From Cydia pomonella (Eukaryota; Arthropoda; Insecta; Lepidoptera; Tortricidae): a stretch of 64,000 bases of DNA. The notes beneath the pieces were generated by a model, which saw only the letters and a program-made list of their open reading frames with translations, had not been told where the DNA came from and made no database searches. The stretch is taken from contig NC_084703.1 in the NCBI RefSeq assembly GCF_033807575.1, positions 9,672,001 to 9,736,000 on the forward strand. The letters are read 5' to 3'. The translations under genes and the position numbers were made by a program. Of the stretch, positions 1 through 12,400 are shown one piece after another (within the stretch, counting starts at the first letter, position 1; each line of letters starts with the position of its first letter).

Positions 1-560
1 TAAGTAGATGTATTCTATGAACCGCATTATGATGTTTACACAAAAATAGAAAAAAAAAACAATAAATTTTGGGGGTTCCCCATACTTAGAACTGAAACTC
101 AAAAAATCTTTTTTCATCAAATCCATACGTGTGGGGTATCTATGGATAGGTCTTTAAAAATTATATTGAGGTTTCTAATATCATTTTTTTCTAAACTGAA
201 TAGTTTGCGCGAGAGACACTTCCAAAGTGGTAAAAAGTGTGCCCCCCCCACCGTAACTTCTAAAATAACAGAATGAAAAATCCAAAGAAAATATATGATA
301 TACATTGCCATGCAAACTTCCACCAAAAATTGGTTCGAACGAGATCTAGTAAGTAGTTTTTTTTTAATACGTCATAAAAACTAAAAAAAAAACTTTTTTT
401 TCATCAAACCCATACGTGTGGGGTATCTAGGGATAGGTCTTCAAGAATGATATTTAGGTTTCTAATATCATTTTTTTCTAAACTGACTAGTTTGCGCGAG
501 AGACACTTCCAAAGTGAAAAAATGTGTGTCTCCCCCCTGTAACTTCTAAGCATGTTGATT
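1..560. repeat. Truncated copies of a dispersed element
   Basis: Two partial copies lie end to end (about 1-360 and 395-560). They share blocks with the fuller copies at 770 and 2585: the CCCATACGTGTGGGGTATCT block, GTTTGCGCGAGAGACACTTC, a poly-C run before CTGTAACTTCTAA, and GAGATCTAGTAAGTAG followed by poly-T. The first copy begins inside the element, so it is cut by the window edge. Short open frames here (for example 117-326 and 404-652 on the minus strand) are translations of the repeat and look non-coding. Confidence 0.75.
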
Positions 561-769
561 ATGTTAGCTGTGTTATCTGCGTAAAAAACGTCGGCGTGAC
601 AGAAAAAATATTTTATTACGCAATATAATAGAGTAGCTGAAGAAAACAGCATTTCTTGTGAACTATAGTTTTTTTTGTGAATTTTGGCCAGCGGTCGCCA
701 ACTTTTTGTAGGTCATTCTACAAACTAACATCATTATCGTACAATCTATTCCTACATTGTGTCTTTTTA

Positions 770-1400
770 GGGTTCCGTAGCCAAATGGCAAAAAACGGAA
801 CCCTTATAGATTCGTCATGTCCGTTTGTCTGTCCGATTATGTCACCGCCACTTTATTCCGAAACTATAAGAGCTATACTGTTCAAACTTGGTAAGTAGAT
901 GTATTCTATGAACCGCATTAGGATTTTTACGAACGTTTGAACGAGATCTAGTAAGTAGTTTTTTTTAATACGTCATAAAATTAAAAAAAAAAATTTTTTT
1001 TCATCAAACCCATACGTGTGGGATATCTATGGATAGGTCTTCAAAAATGATATTTAGGTTCCTAACATCATTTTTTTCTAAACTGAACAGTTTGCGCGAG
1101 AGACGCTTCCAAAGTGAAAAAATGTGTCCCCCCCCCCTGTAACTTCTAAAATAACAGAATGAAAAATCTAAAAAAAATATATGATATACATTACCATGAA
1201 AACTTCCAACGAAAATTGGTTTGAACCAGATCTAGTAAGTAGTTTTTTTTAATACGTCATAAATGGTACGGAACCCTTCATGGGCGAGTCCGACTCGCAC
1301 TTGGCCGCTTTTTTGTGCCTTTGGCAGTAATGTCGCGCTGCGATACTGCTTCCGTAGTACAGCTGCGGTCGGAATCCGAACGTCAACTTAAAAATCTTAT
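770..1400. repeat. Dispersed lepidopteran-type element, fuller copy
   Basis: It opens with a short foldback, GGGTTCCGTA...ACGGAACCC, then a pyrimidine-rich GTCCGTTTGTCTGTCC block. It shares the internal blocks of the copies at 1-560, and reaches the ATGGTACGGAACCCTTCATG and GAGTCCGACTCGCACTTGG motifs at about 1264-1305. A further stretch at 1326-1384 reappears in reverse orientation at about 44120-44190. No protein is encoded. The exact boundaries are uncertain. Confidence 0.7.
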
Positions 1401-1692
1401 AAGATCGCGCTCGCTTACTTAAAAAAAGCTCGCTACACATACTCCGCATCGCTCAGCTACCTCCAACAGCTTTGGTGGAAACGCAGCCTAACTGTGGCGT
1501 TCGGATTCAGACCGCAGCTAAGTTATATATTTCCCCAGTACAACCTGTTATTTATTTATGTCCCCAAATACAGTACAATAGTGTAACAACAACAGTATAA
1601 CTTTCGCCGCGCAAATAATGATAGGATTTAAACGAACTTAGGGGGCGTCCATTATTATTATTTATTTTGAGGATTTGTTGATGTTACGGAAA

Positions 1693-1888
1693 CTCTGGTT
1701 TCCTAGGATAGCGGTGCGGTCATATAGCGGCCGTAATACAGCGGTGAAATGACGTCACTAGAAAGGACGCTGGCTATGAAAACAAAATGGCGCGGTTTCC
1801 TAGAAGGCGGTGATTGAAGGAACATTCTTTTTGCGTCAGTAATATTACGGCCGCTATATGACGGTACCGCTATCCTGGGAAACCAGGG
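1693..1888. mobile_element. Foldback MITE-like element, 196 bp
   Basis: The left arm (CTCTGGTTTCCTAGGATAGC... to about 1738) and the reverse complement of the right arm (to 1888) match over roughly 46 bases with few differences, including CATATAGCGGCCGTAATA. The centre carries no open frame. The long near-perfect terminal inverted repeat and short length fit a non-autonomous DNA transposon. The superfamily is not assigned. Confidence 0.8.
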
Positions 1889-2489
1889 CTTAGGCGACTC
1901 GTACTTATAATTGCTTAAATAAATGGATTTTGATAAGACTACATGAAAAACTTACCGTTTTCACAGAATACTCCCACTATGCATTTGAATGTTTAAAAAA
2001 CATGCCACAAAGTCATTTTAAAATGAAAGGCTTAGTTTCATAACAATAACTAGGCTTCTAAATTGTACATAATACGATTGTACATAATGTTTTTGAAGTG
2101 GTACAATCTTCTAAACAGTCTTTTTAACAAACAGTTTTTTAAAGTTATTAACGATTTTAATAACATTAACTTCCGTGAGACACAGACATATTAAATATGT
2201 CAAAATACGTGAGTGACCCATTTTAAATTAAAAACGATCAAAAAGGTATCAAAATATGAGTGACGATCAACAAATAGAAGCATTATGATATTAAACAGCG
2301 TGAACGGCAGTCCTTCGGGAGCGCTGTTGCCTTTAATTAATTTAATTTCCTTCGAGACGTAGCTTGATTTGTGATTCAGGGCTTATTTGTCAACATCTTG
2401 GCATTTATGATTTTGGCTATTTTATAACAAATCATTGAGGTTTTTACAAGCTGTCCCGTTGTCTGTCGGTCTGTAATCAAATCTGTATC

Positions 2490-2515
2490 GCTACCCACTA
2501 GGCCAGACAGGTCGT
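2490..2515 (-). repeat. SINE 5' end fragment
   Basis: The reverse complement reads CCTGTCTGGCCTAGTGGGTAG. This matches the A-box region of the fuller tRNA-derived SINE at 5657. Only the head is left. Confidence 0.5.
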
Positions 2516-2584
2516 AAAAAAAAGGTTTAATAAAAACGGTTGTAAAGGTTTTAGTTAATGTATTTTAATATCTGTGCGATTTTT

Positions 2585-3110
2585 AGGGTTCCGTAGCCAA
2601 ATGGCAAAAAATGGAACCCTTATGGATTCGTCATATCCGTCTGTCAGTCCGTTTATGTCACAGCCACTTTTTTCCGAAACTTTAAGAACTATACTGTTCA
2701 GACTTGGTAAGTAGATGTATTCTATGAACCGCATTAAGATTTTCACACAAAAATAGAAAAAAGAAAACAATAAATTTTGGGGGTTCCTTAGAACTGAAAC
2801 TCAAAAATGTTTTTTTTATCTATGGATAGGTCTTCAAAAATGATATTGGGGTTTCTAATATAATTTTTTTCTTAACTGAATAGTTTGCGCGAGAGACACT
2901 TCCAAAGTGGTAAAATGTGTGTGTCTGCCCCCCCTGAAACATCTAAAATAACAGAATGATAAAACTAAAAAAAAATATGATATACATTACGATGCAAACT
3001 TCCACGGAAAATTGGTTTGAATCCGATCTAGTAAGTACTTTTTTTTAATAGGTCATAAATGATACGGAAACCTTCATGGGCGAGTCGAACTCGCGCTTGG
3101 CTGCTTTTTT
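2585..3110. repeat. Second fuller copy of the 770 element
   Basis: The order of blocks is the same as at 770: AGGGTTCCGTAGCCAAATGG foldback, TGTCAGTCCG, GTAAGTAGATGTATTCTATG, GCGCGAGAGACACTTCC, GATCTAGTAAGTACTTTTTT, and a degenerate GGGCGAGTCGAACTCGCG end. It is about 525 bp long and non-coding. Confidence 0.7.
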
Positions 3111-3129
3111 ATAATTAGTAAACCAGTTT

Positions 3130-3335
3130 TTAGGGTTCCGTACCCAATGGGTAAAACGGGACCCTATTACTAAGACTCCGCTGTCCATCCGTCTGTCACC
3201 AGACTGTATCTCATGTACCGTGATAGTTACACAGTTGAGATTTTTCACAGGTGTATTTTTGTTGCCGCTACAACAACAAATACTAAAAAAACAGAATAAA
3301 ATAAATATGTAAGGGGACTCCCGTACAACTAACGT
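3130..3335. repeat. Related dispersed element, 5' part
   Basis: It starts AGGGTTCCGTACCCAATGGG, followed by AACGGGACCCTATTACTAAG, a CCGTCTGTC block, and GTTGCCGCTACAACAACAAA. This is a very common type of lepidopteran interspersed repeat. It lacks the GAGTCCGACTCGCAC 3' end, so it is probably truncated. Confidence 0.6.
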
Positions 3336-3917
3336 GTTTATTTTAAAATTATACAGGTTTATGTTTGAGAATTATTGTAACTTGAATATTGTAAAATGAT
3401 TCTTCGTTTTGTCACTTTTTATGTGGCCTTTTTTGCCACTTTTGTGTTATTTCTTCGACCCTATTGTGATAAAAAATGTTCCTGAGTTTTTTACTATTGT
3501 GTGACTATTCCCCATATACTTTGTATGGCGTTGACGGTGACAAGGAAAGGAAAGTTTAAAAATATGTGGAAATTTTGGTAAACTTTTTTCTCCTGTAAGG
3601 AAGAAAAAGGCTCGCGATCTTGACAAAATTACAAAAGTGGCACAAAAGGTCCCGTAAAAATGGCAAAAAATTAAAGCTCAAAAATAACCTGTTTTATGTA
3701 TGTAGTTCGTACGCGAAGTCGTATTACGAAGCATGAACAGATAAAGCCCACATGCACCGTCACCAACGGTGACGTCACCTTATCCTACTCACGCCTCGTT
3801 AGTTCGCTCTTAGCGCATTAATTAATATATGTAACATGTATAATATGTATTGCGTCCAGAAAATGCATCCGTCTGCCTGTCACTGGTCTCTATCTTAAGA
3901 ACCATAATAGATAATAG

Positions 3918-4066
3918 AATTCTCGAAATGTTGAATTCTCAAAATGTTGAATCTCAAAATGTTAAATTCTCATAATGTTGAATTCTAAAAATGTTAGATT
4001 CTCATAATGTTGAATTCTTAAAATGTTGGATTCTCATAATGCTGAATCTCAAAATGTTGGATTCCG
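3918..4066. repeat. Satellite array at left end of the MULE relic
   Basis: About seven or eight imperfect tandem units of 18-20 bp follow the pattern AATGTTGAATTCTCAA, varying between AAAATG and CATAATG spacers. Confidence 0.85.
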
Positions 4067-4083
4067 GGAATTTTTAATCAGTT

Positions 4084-4205
4084 TTAACCTTTTGACCGCC
4101 ATCGTCTTATAGAGACAAAGTGACAAAGCCACCTTCATATATTATGAGCATGACAAAGTTCAAACTTGAAAGTTACATTTTGACGTACGGCGGTCAAAAG
4201 GTTAA
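4084..4205. mobile_element. Nested MITE, about 122 bp
   Basis: The terminal inverted repeat TTAACCTTTTGACCGCC (4084-4100) is mirrored by GGCGGTCAAAAGGTTAA at 4189-4205. The element sits inside the MULE relic, directly after its satellite array, so it inserted later. It has no coding capacity. Confidence 0.7.
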
Positions 4206-4454
4206 AGGCTCAGCGCGAGTTTCTCGCCTCGACCGCACGATTATATTATTAGGCCGGCCACTGACTAACAGTCCGCCGGACGATGTCGACGCGGTTAATG
4301 GATGATACAGGAGTAGAAAAACCTTGTTATACGATAATCGCCTGACGATTATTGCATATGATTTCTCGCCCCAAAAAGTGTGAGAAACTCGCAGCATGTA
4401 AATGGGCCTGTACCAACATGCGACAAAACTAACAAATAAAAAAAACGTTCTTCT

Positions 4455-4621
4455 GTATGCGGAATTAACTTAAAATAAATTATTTATTTTTGGTAGCTTA
4501 AAAAACAAAGTAATTTTCTTTTATACAAAAAAAATACAAGACAAAATATTATTATTTTCTTGTGTATGCTAAGTACTTACTATACGGAATTAACTTAAAA
4601 TACAATATTTATGTTTGGTAA
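4455..4621. repeat. Short direct duplication
   Basis: The segment ATGCGGAATTAACTTAAAAT (about 4458 onward) recurs as ATACGGAATTAACTTAAAAT (about 4579 onward). Both continue into an AT-rich tract ending TTTGGTA. The spacing is about 120 bases. Confidence 0.6.
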
Positions 4622-4622
4622 T

Positions 4623-5036
4623 TTACGTACCTAGCTTAAGCCTCGTAAATATTATTTTACGGAGAAACTTCAAAGGCGAAATCAATTGTTTTTCTAATTT
4701 AGTCAATAGTTTTTCATACTTTTGGTCAAAAATAATATGTCTTAGTCTTCGATTTTTTTTGGAACGGAAGAAACATACATCTTTCAATTTTCCTGTCAAA
4801 ATAATATGCTTCTTTTTTATCGTATGCCATATGAGGAATATATTAGGTGTCTTTGGGAGTCTAGAATTCAATTTGCGATGATACCCTTCACACGAATTCG
4901 TAGTTCTATGGACGTCATCTGTACAGCTTAACACATTGTGGTCCTTATTATACCAGGTATCTTCAAAATAGCTGACGAACCAATTCATTTTCGGTGTATT
5001 TGGAGCTATTTCTTTAACCTCATTTTGAGAATCCAA
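4623..5036 (-). pseudogene. MULE transposase C-terminal fragment
   Basis: The open frame covers 137 codons, read from a non-ATG codon. It contains WFVSYFEDTWY near residue 19 and TTNSCEGYHRKLN near residue 45. This pattern resembles the phenylalanine/tyrosine-rich and TNN.EGWH-type segment near the C-terminus of MULE/FLYWCH-associated transposases. The rest is lysine-rich. The N-terminal two thirds, including the DDE catalytic domain, are missing: the frame runs straight into the inverted satellite at 5025-5060. It is probably a defective fragment. The family call rests on motif memory only. Confidence 0.5.
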
Positions 5037-5656
5037 CGTTTTAAGAATTCAACATTACGATAACTAAGTAACTTACAACTCGTCTGAACGTCTGCCTCAT
5101 TCGTAGTTCATGTTAATATCTGTGTATAACGGATGGATGGATGCACTAGTATTACACGTATAGGATAAGGCATATTCAACGTGCTTTTAACAGCAACGGG
5201 AACAAAAAAAAACATGGTTGAAGTTGTGATAAAATAAAACTACACAAATTAATAAAATTAGAACTGAGCGAGTCAAAGAAGTTTAGTAAACAATGGATGC
5301 TTGCCGATGATATCAGAAAATATCTCAGTTCTAATTTTATACCGTAGCCAATAGCAAAGTGAATAAACGCGTGGGTTCCTCACTAGATAATGAATGATAC
5401 GGAACGCTCTTTTCGCTAAACAATGGTAATAAATACAGTGACTGGACCGTTTAACTCCGTCAGCCCGAGTGCCTCCTCGCGGTCTACACTTACACGAGCC
5501 TTTATAGGTGTTAGTGCTGAGGCTTCGCACATACTGTTGAGCTATCATCTGTTTACGATTCAAATTCATCCTAATTTTTAATATTATTTATGTAATAATT
5601 AAATTGGACGTGTCACGGTGGCATCCATTATAAATTGTAAGTGAAATTTCACAATA

Positions 5657-5907
5657 ACGGACGACCGGTCTGGCCTAGTGGGTAGTGACCTTGCCTATCA
5701 AGCCCATAGTCCTGGGTTCGAATCCCAGTAAGAGCATTAGATTGTGTGATGAGCACAGATATTTGTTCCTGAGTCTTGGGTGTTTTCTATGTATTTATAT
5801 ATTATATAGGTATATCGTTGTCTCACTGCCCACAACACCAGCCTTCTTGAGCTTACTGTGGGACTGAGTCAATCTGTGTAAGAATGTCCTATAATATTTA
5901 TATATTA
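5657..5907 (+). mobile_element. tRNA-derived SINE
   Basis: Pol III internal promoter boxes are visible: an A-box-like TGGCCTAGTGGG at 5671-5682 and a B box GGTTCGAATCC at 5715-5725, spaced as in a tRNA. The body includes GTGATGAGCACAGATATTTG and a tail with GTAAGAATGTCCTATAATAT. The layout is head, tRNA-unrelated body, AT-rich tail. Truncated copies of the head occur at 2490-2515 (minus) and 36497-36525. This family is common in moths. Confidence 0.85.
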
Positions 5908-6269
5908 AAATTCCCAGATGTCACGTGGTCTTATTGAGCCCCCGTTTGCAACCGTTTAATTCTCCTCATTATATTTGGGCTCTAAAAACTATTTCAGGTA
6001 ATACAATAGTTCTTTTTCATTTTCATTTACACAACCCATGCATTATTTTAGTTTAGCGACCAAAATAAAAGTCAGTGCTAAACTTAAATATCAGAAGTCA
6101 ACGATATTTCCGACGAAGTGACTATTTTTTTCCGACGTATTCATCATTACAAGTGGTATTTTAATCCTCAAGTACTAAATCCGAGAAGTAATAAAAGACT
6201 GATATATTTAAGTGTGCCTCCGTCTTTACAGCGTGAAAAGAGAACATTTTCCAAGTAACTCCGAACGCT

Positions 6270-6463
6270 TGATTCAGCCAATCAAATATACCCACCCTCC
6301 GTCGAGTCTCCCGCGCCTCTTCTCTTTATAAGGCGAACAGCCTGGGAGGAGCCCGCAGTTTGTCTCCACTAATGCAGCGGCGCATCTCGGATTCAATAAA
6401 AAAACATCTATATTAAGCAATCACTTTTAATTTGTATCTATATAACAACGAAGTTGTCAAACA
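6270..6463 (+). promoter_or_regulatory. Core promoter and 5' UTR of tryptophan hydroxylase
   Basis: A TATA-like TATAAG sits at about 6327, and an initiator-like GCAGTTTG has its A at 6357, 30 bases downstream. This is the expected TATA-to-start distance. A CCAAT motif lies near 6278. Transcription probably starts near 6357, giving a 5' UTR of about 107 nt. The start codon at 6464 has a good insect context (AAACAATGAG). Confidence 0.6.
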
Positions 6464-9400
6464 ATGAGTGGATCGGGAAAAGGGTTCCTCGGATTATGGT
6501 TGTACAGAAACGGTTCTGAGTGGGAGATGAAGAAGGAAATGCCCCACCACCCCAAGCTGGGAGACATCGGCATGGCGGTGCAGCAGCCGGCGGCCGAGGG
6601 CGAGAGGATTTCGGTGATATTCTCGTTAAAAAACCAAGTCGGCGGTTTAGTCCGTGTCTTGTCTGTATTCCAGGACTTGGGTATAAACGTGCTCCATATT
6701 GAATCCAGGAAATCTGCTACTGAAGTAGCCGACGTGAGTATCTTTCACTGGTACCTTGATTTTCATACATACTATTTTAGATTAAATACAAACATATATC
6801 CAAATTCTTTCAGGCAGATATACTTGTGGATGTGGAGTGTGATCTTCGTAGGATGGAGCAATTGAAAAGAATGCTGAAGCGCGAGGTTCAAGAGTTTGAA
6901 GTCATACAATCTCAAACCGGAGAGGTGTTTCCACCACCGACGCCGCTTTCTGCTGCCGCTAGTTTTGGTACCAACCTTTTCATACTTTGCTATTATATCT
7001 GCAGTCTTGCATATTAAATGTGCATAGTATAAAAAGTAAATTCAACAGAGGTAAGTAATATACTCTGTTGAATTTACTGGAAGTTTATTAATTTACTGGA
7101 ATTCAAGTATCGATTATGCACTAACGTACAGTGCACTGTACGTTTTTCAATGTGCGAAAAAGAAATGCGTCCATTTGGATGTTGTTTTTAAAATCAGAGA
7201 ACAAGTAAAAAAAAACCTACTGATAAGTAGCTAGCCAATAGTGTATATTATAAATTTGCCTAATACCTAGCCAACATGTGTTACCCTATTTGACTCTTGA
7301 TTCCTATGAAGTTATTTGTATTGGTGCTTGTTAGATTTCGGGGAAATGCCTTGGTTTCCGAGGAAAATATCGGACCTCGACCGTGCGCAGAACGTGTTGA
7401 TGTACGGCTCCGAGTTGGATGCTGACCACCCCGGTTTTAAGGACCCCGTGTACCGCAAGCGACGCGAGCAGTTCGCTGCCATCGCCAACAACTATAAGTA
7501 GTAAGTATTAACTTTTTTACGCTTCGCGGTGTTTGATTTAAAGACATTTAATGCTAATATATCATGTTCTAGGGTAGGAAGGGACAATTATGATGCATGG
7601 CTTTCCGCTGCCATATATCGGTTTTATTAGACATTTCGAATCCTATATATATGTAGCAGGTACTATCCATTCTGTGCCTAGACTTAAGATAACACGACAC
7701 GAAGAGTGTTATAAGCTGTAAGACAGTCTCATGTTTAGATGAAACCAACTGAAGCATATTTATATTACTCCAAAAGAAAACCTAAATATCAAGGAATTAT
7801 TCTTAACTATCTACGTTTTCCTGCGAAGATTTTGTATGGAACTTAGTAAAACAAGAAATGTCATTTATTATCGTCATTTTACAGTCTTTCTTTTATGCCT
7901 GCGAGTATTTTAGTTAATCATATTTTAGCTCAAATTTGTAGATGGTCCTTTATATTATTTTTAAAATTGAGTTTAAATATTACTTATAACCACTCACATC
8001 GCATCTAACGACCATTATAACAGGTTAAACTCTGTGAGTATTTTATTTAGGTGTTTGTTTTAGTTTTGTAGGTATTTTTAAGTTTAGATTAACTTTTATT
8101 CTTATGAGGTTATTAATTAAGCTTCTTATTTGGTCTTTAAAAACATAGGCACGTCTTACATAAAAAGAGATGAAATTATTAAATAAAAAGGCAGAAAGAA
8201 AATATATTTATTTAATTTCATATATTGAAGCTTGCTGCAGCGATAAAAACTATAATATCATGTATCATGTAAACGTACTTTTTTTTGTTTTAGCGGCCAA
8301 CCGATACCGAAAGTGCAATATACTGAAGTTGAAATCAAAACATGGTAAGTTTTCTTAGTTTGTTTTGTAGAGTTACGTACATAGATTAACTTTTTGTCAA
8401 AAGCGGAACTTTTGTACACTCTCTCTCAAAGCATTGGACTCGATTGGGTTGGGGATGTTTTTTTTATGTCCATTTAACTATATAGCGATAATTTGTCCGC
8501 TACTGCTATATACTAATCAAATTTTATTTGCAACACAAACTAACTAACGAATTCAACGAAGATACATAACAACCGAGTCAAAATTATTAAATAAAACAAG
8601 AAAACTTATGAAACAATTAAACTATGTACGATAAGTCTAAACTAAGTACTTAGTTTTTGATAAAGCATATTGCTAAAACTAGTTTTGATTGAAATATCCC
8701 AGTTTAAACTAGTTTTCACCCAGGACTAACCAAAAACTCTAAACTAATACAGTTGCTCAAAAAGTGCTACTTAACGTAGCTGTTTAGCGTGCGGAAAGTT
8801 GGTTTTCGCAAACTAGTGCTTTTCACTTTTCCAATTTTATTAAATTTATACTTGTTCCTATTCATGACTACTTATTGATGAGTGTTAACGTTAGTTTCCT
8901 TTAAAAGTCGTAATGAACATAAAAACCTGCTGTTAATGTAACAATAATAAAACTCTACATATTTCATATTTTATTACTTACTTTATTTAATCATTTTAAC
9001 ACGTTTCTTTTAAATTGAATATTGAAAATACCAATTACTTGTTATTTTTCTTGGTTTTTCGCTGCTGTATTAAAAAACGCCGTTCGATACTCGTGCGGAA
9101 ATGTCATGCGAAAAAGTAATGACATACTTTTCGCACTAGCATCGAAATGTAATATTAATTAGTGAAAACGCGTTTTTACTAAAAACGTGTTTTAGGGTAA
9201 CATAATATATAGGTAGGTACTTAAGTTATTGTTTTAATAAAAATATAAAAGAAAGAAGGAATATTGACTATCGTAAATATATCGCTTAACCAATACCGGT
9301 AAACCAATTTTGTAAGTTTCTTATACTCACCCCGTATCCCTTTTATAGGTTGATAATACGAGTACTAGTGTAATAAAAAGGCAGTACATTCATCTGCCTA

Positions 9401-12400
9401 TGCTCCAACGCAAAGTGATTCCCTTACCCTACATAAGATATAGGTACAACGGTTGTAATTAAGATGATGATCGTGATCACTGTGCACAGGGGGATAATCT
9501 TCCGAGAGCTGCACAAGCTCTACCTGGTGCACGCTTGCGAGGAATACCTGGAGAACTGGCCGCAACTCGTCAAGTATTGTGGCTACAGGGAAGACAACTT
9601 ACCCCAGGTATGTACGAAACAAATACGCTTAACCGATACCATCTGAGACTGATATCTAACAGAAATTACGATTAAGTGAGTCGCTCTTTTTAAACTCAGG
9701 AAAAAATACTTTTAGACTCTTTTTTCTTTTTTTTACTTTTTTTTTTATTACTGGACCACAAATACACTATCTACCTAAACAAAAAAAGTGAAATCTAATA
9801 AACTTTTCAGCCATATGTCTAGAAGAAGGCTACGTTTTAGAGACATAATATCGTTTATCATTTTTGTGTGGAATTTAATAAGCTTCCGTTTCGCCATGCA
9901 CAATATTCACATAGAACTCATAGATCCCGAGAAAAATGGAAAAAACAAAAAAGACGTATACTTCTGATGATGGCGCCTGATCGTCGTGGTCCCCAAAGCT
10001 CGATTTTTTTAAGGAACATTAACATGGATCCCGGAAATTGTATGTGTCAAGTTTTATTACTGCCACTATTGTTTAAACACCATTTAAGACCTAAAATCTG
10101 TTTCTGCAATCACAATTTTAGCCCTAAACATTTTTCCTCTGTTATTTTTAGTAATTTTGTATTGCATAGCACTCCTGTACCAATTATGGATCTTCTGATG
10201 TCTATTTTATTGAAATCCGCTCAATTATGTGCTAGAAGAAATAATATGATTTAATATTATACGTCTTCTCATGGTGGCACTACTGATTTTTCTTTAATAA
10301 TTTTTGAGAAAAAAAACAGACTTCAATCGGTGAAAGAACGGTTATTGTTGATTGTAGATTTCATACAATGTAATTAAAAAGACAGCGTCCTACGCCTAAT
10401 TATGTAGAAAGGGAGGTAACATGCTTTTTTTGCCACTGCACCCACCTTGACACATTTCAGATTTGCCCTATGGTTGACTGGTAAGATACCCGCAATGGGT
10501 ATTCGACTGTATTTAAGATAAATTATTTCACACCATTCATGAAATAAAGCACCAGATAATTAATAAAAAAATTAAATAGGATAGAAATATAAAAATGTGC
10601 CTTGAAAAGGCGCGCTGTGCGAATCGTTGACGATCCCAAACTCACAAGCGGTATTGAACCTTTAAGGAGAGACTTTGCCTCCTTATGTGTGTTCTACCGC
10701 TTGTACAATGGGCTGTGTTCTGAGGAATTGTTTGACATGATGCCAACGGCCACTTTCTATCACCGCACCGCTCGCCGTCGGCAGGGAGTTCATCCTCACA
10801 CCTTAGAACCAAAATGGTCGCGTACTGTGCGGTTCAAGAGGAATTTCCTCCCGCGGACGCTCCGGCTGTGGAATGAGCTCCCTTCCGAGGTTTTCCCGAG
10901 GGTCTACAGTATGGGGTTCTTCAAAAAAGGAGTGTACAGGTTTTTAAAGGGTCGGCAACGCGCATGTAACACCTCTGGAGTTGCAGGCGTCCATAGGCTG
11001 CGGTGACTGCTTACCATCAGGCGGGCCGTATGCTTGTTTGCCACCGTCGTGGTATAAAAAAAAAAAAAGAAAACCTAACTGCTTGGGAAAGAGAACAAAT
11101 TGCCAAACGTGAACTATGCATCATTGAAGAGTTCCGTTCTGTTCATCATCAGCAGTTCCACTTCATCAAATGTCACTTCTACAAATGTAAATACGTGATT
11201 TGTTAATGAAAATACTAAGATCACTATGCCTGGAATGCATAACATTTGAAGAGTTCCCTCGATTCCTCATGGAACCCATCGTCAGAACTCGAACTTGACA
11301 AAAGTTTGTCTTGAAAACTAATTTACTTAACAAACACAGCGAAGAGGAGAAATCGCCAAACGCATACTATGCGTCATTGAAGAGTTCCATTCTGATCATC
11401 ATCAGCAGTTCCACTTCATCAAATGTCACTTTTTTAAATGTAATTGCTTTATTTGTCAAAGAAAATACAAAAATCACTATAAGTATGCCTTTCATATTTG
11501 AAGAGTTCCCTCGATTCCTCATGGATCCCATCATCAGAACTGAGTTTTGACAAAAACAGGACCAATCTGTATATATATAAATTAAAAAAAAAAACAAAAT
11601 TGGTTCAGAAATGACGGAGTTATGGAGTAACAAACATTAAAAAAAAAAACAAAAAAAAAAACACAACCGAATTGATAACCTCCTCTTCTGAAATCTGGAA
11701 GTCGGTTAATAAAGCAAGTGTAAACAGGTTGTAAAGGGCAAGAGGAATCTACCCATATTTCAGTTTTTAAAAATCCGGTCCGTATCCTAAGCTACAAGGT
11801 GTACTGAATCATCAGGGTTTTCAGCGATTGGCCGGACGCAGCTGTACGAGAAGCGGCGGTAGCAGGGAACGCAGGCGGCATTGGTCGTAAGACGGGCGTC
11901 AGCTTCAGGGGCAGGCGAAGGAGCGATTGTAGGCGTAGGCAGGGCGCGTAGCTCGGTCAAGGAAGTTACTTTATGTCCTGATCCGTCTGGGCATGCCACC
12001 ACTATACGACCTTAGTTGTTCCAGCATTTGATAAGGGCGTAGCCAGCCAGTGAACTTGAGGAGGGCAATTTGATATCGCCGGAGGCCTGGGAGGGGGGAG
12101 GGGGGGCTGTCAAATTTGAGCTCTAGGGGGGGTGGAGGGTGGGGTAGCTGTGTCGGGTGCTAGTTAAGAACTCCCTTTAGCCGCTTCTTGAAGGCCCACA
12201 CACTATCCCGGTCCGCAGGCAGGAAAACTTGATGAGTATCGGTCTGGGTTTAGCCATTTTCAATTTTTCAAGACGGTGGCAGCTGATGAATGAGGAATCT
12301 GAGACATTGGGCAGCTGCTGCCTACTTTGACGGGTATCAAGTACAGTTGAGGACACAGTTTCATTTTCCGCTTCAGGGACTCCGTGTAGCAGTAAGATAT

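Larger units (their letters stand above)
3918..5060 (-). mobile_element. Mutator-like (MULE) transposon relic
   Basis: A 19-20 bp satellite (AATGTTGAATTCTCAAA-type units, 3918-4066) marks the left side. The right side (5025-5060) carries the same unit in inverted order, so the reverse complement AATGTTGAATTCTTAAAA...GTTGGATTCTC matches the left array closely. Between them a minus-strand frame (4623-5036) encodes a fragment like the C-terminal part of MULE-family transposases. Terminal inverted satellites of this kind are known in some Mutator-like elements. The catalytic DDE core is absent, so this is a deletion derivative. Confidence 0.55.

Noticed and set aside
9868..10254. 128-codon plus-strand frame in hydroxylase intron 5
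   Set aside because: Low-complexity composition without any recognisable domain, in a repeat-filled intron.
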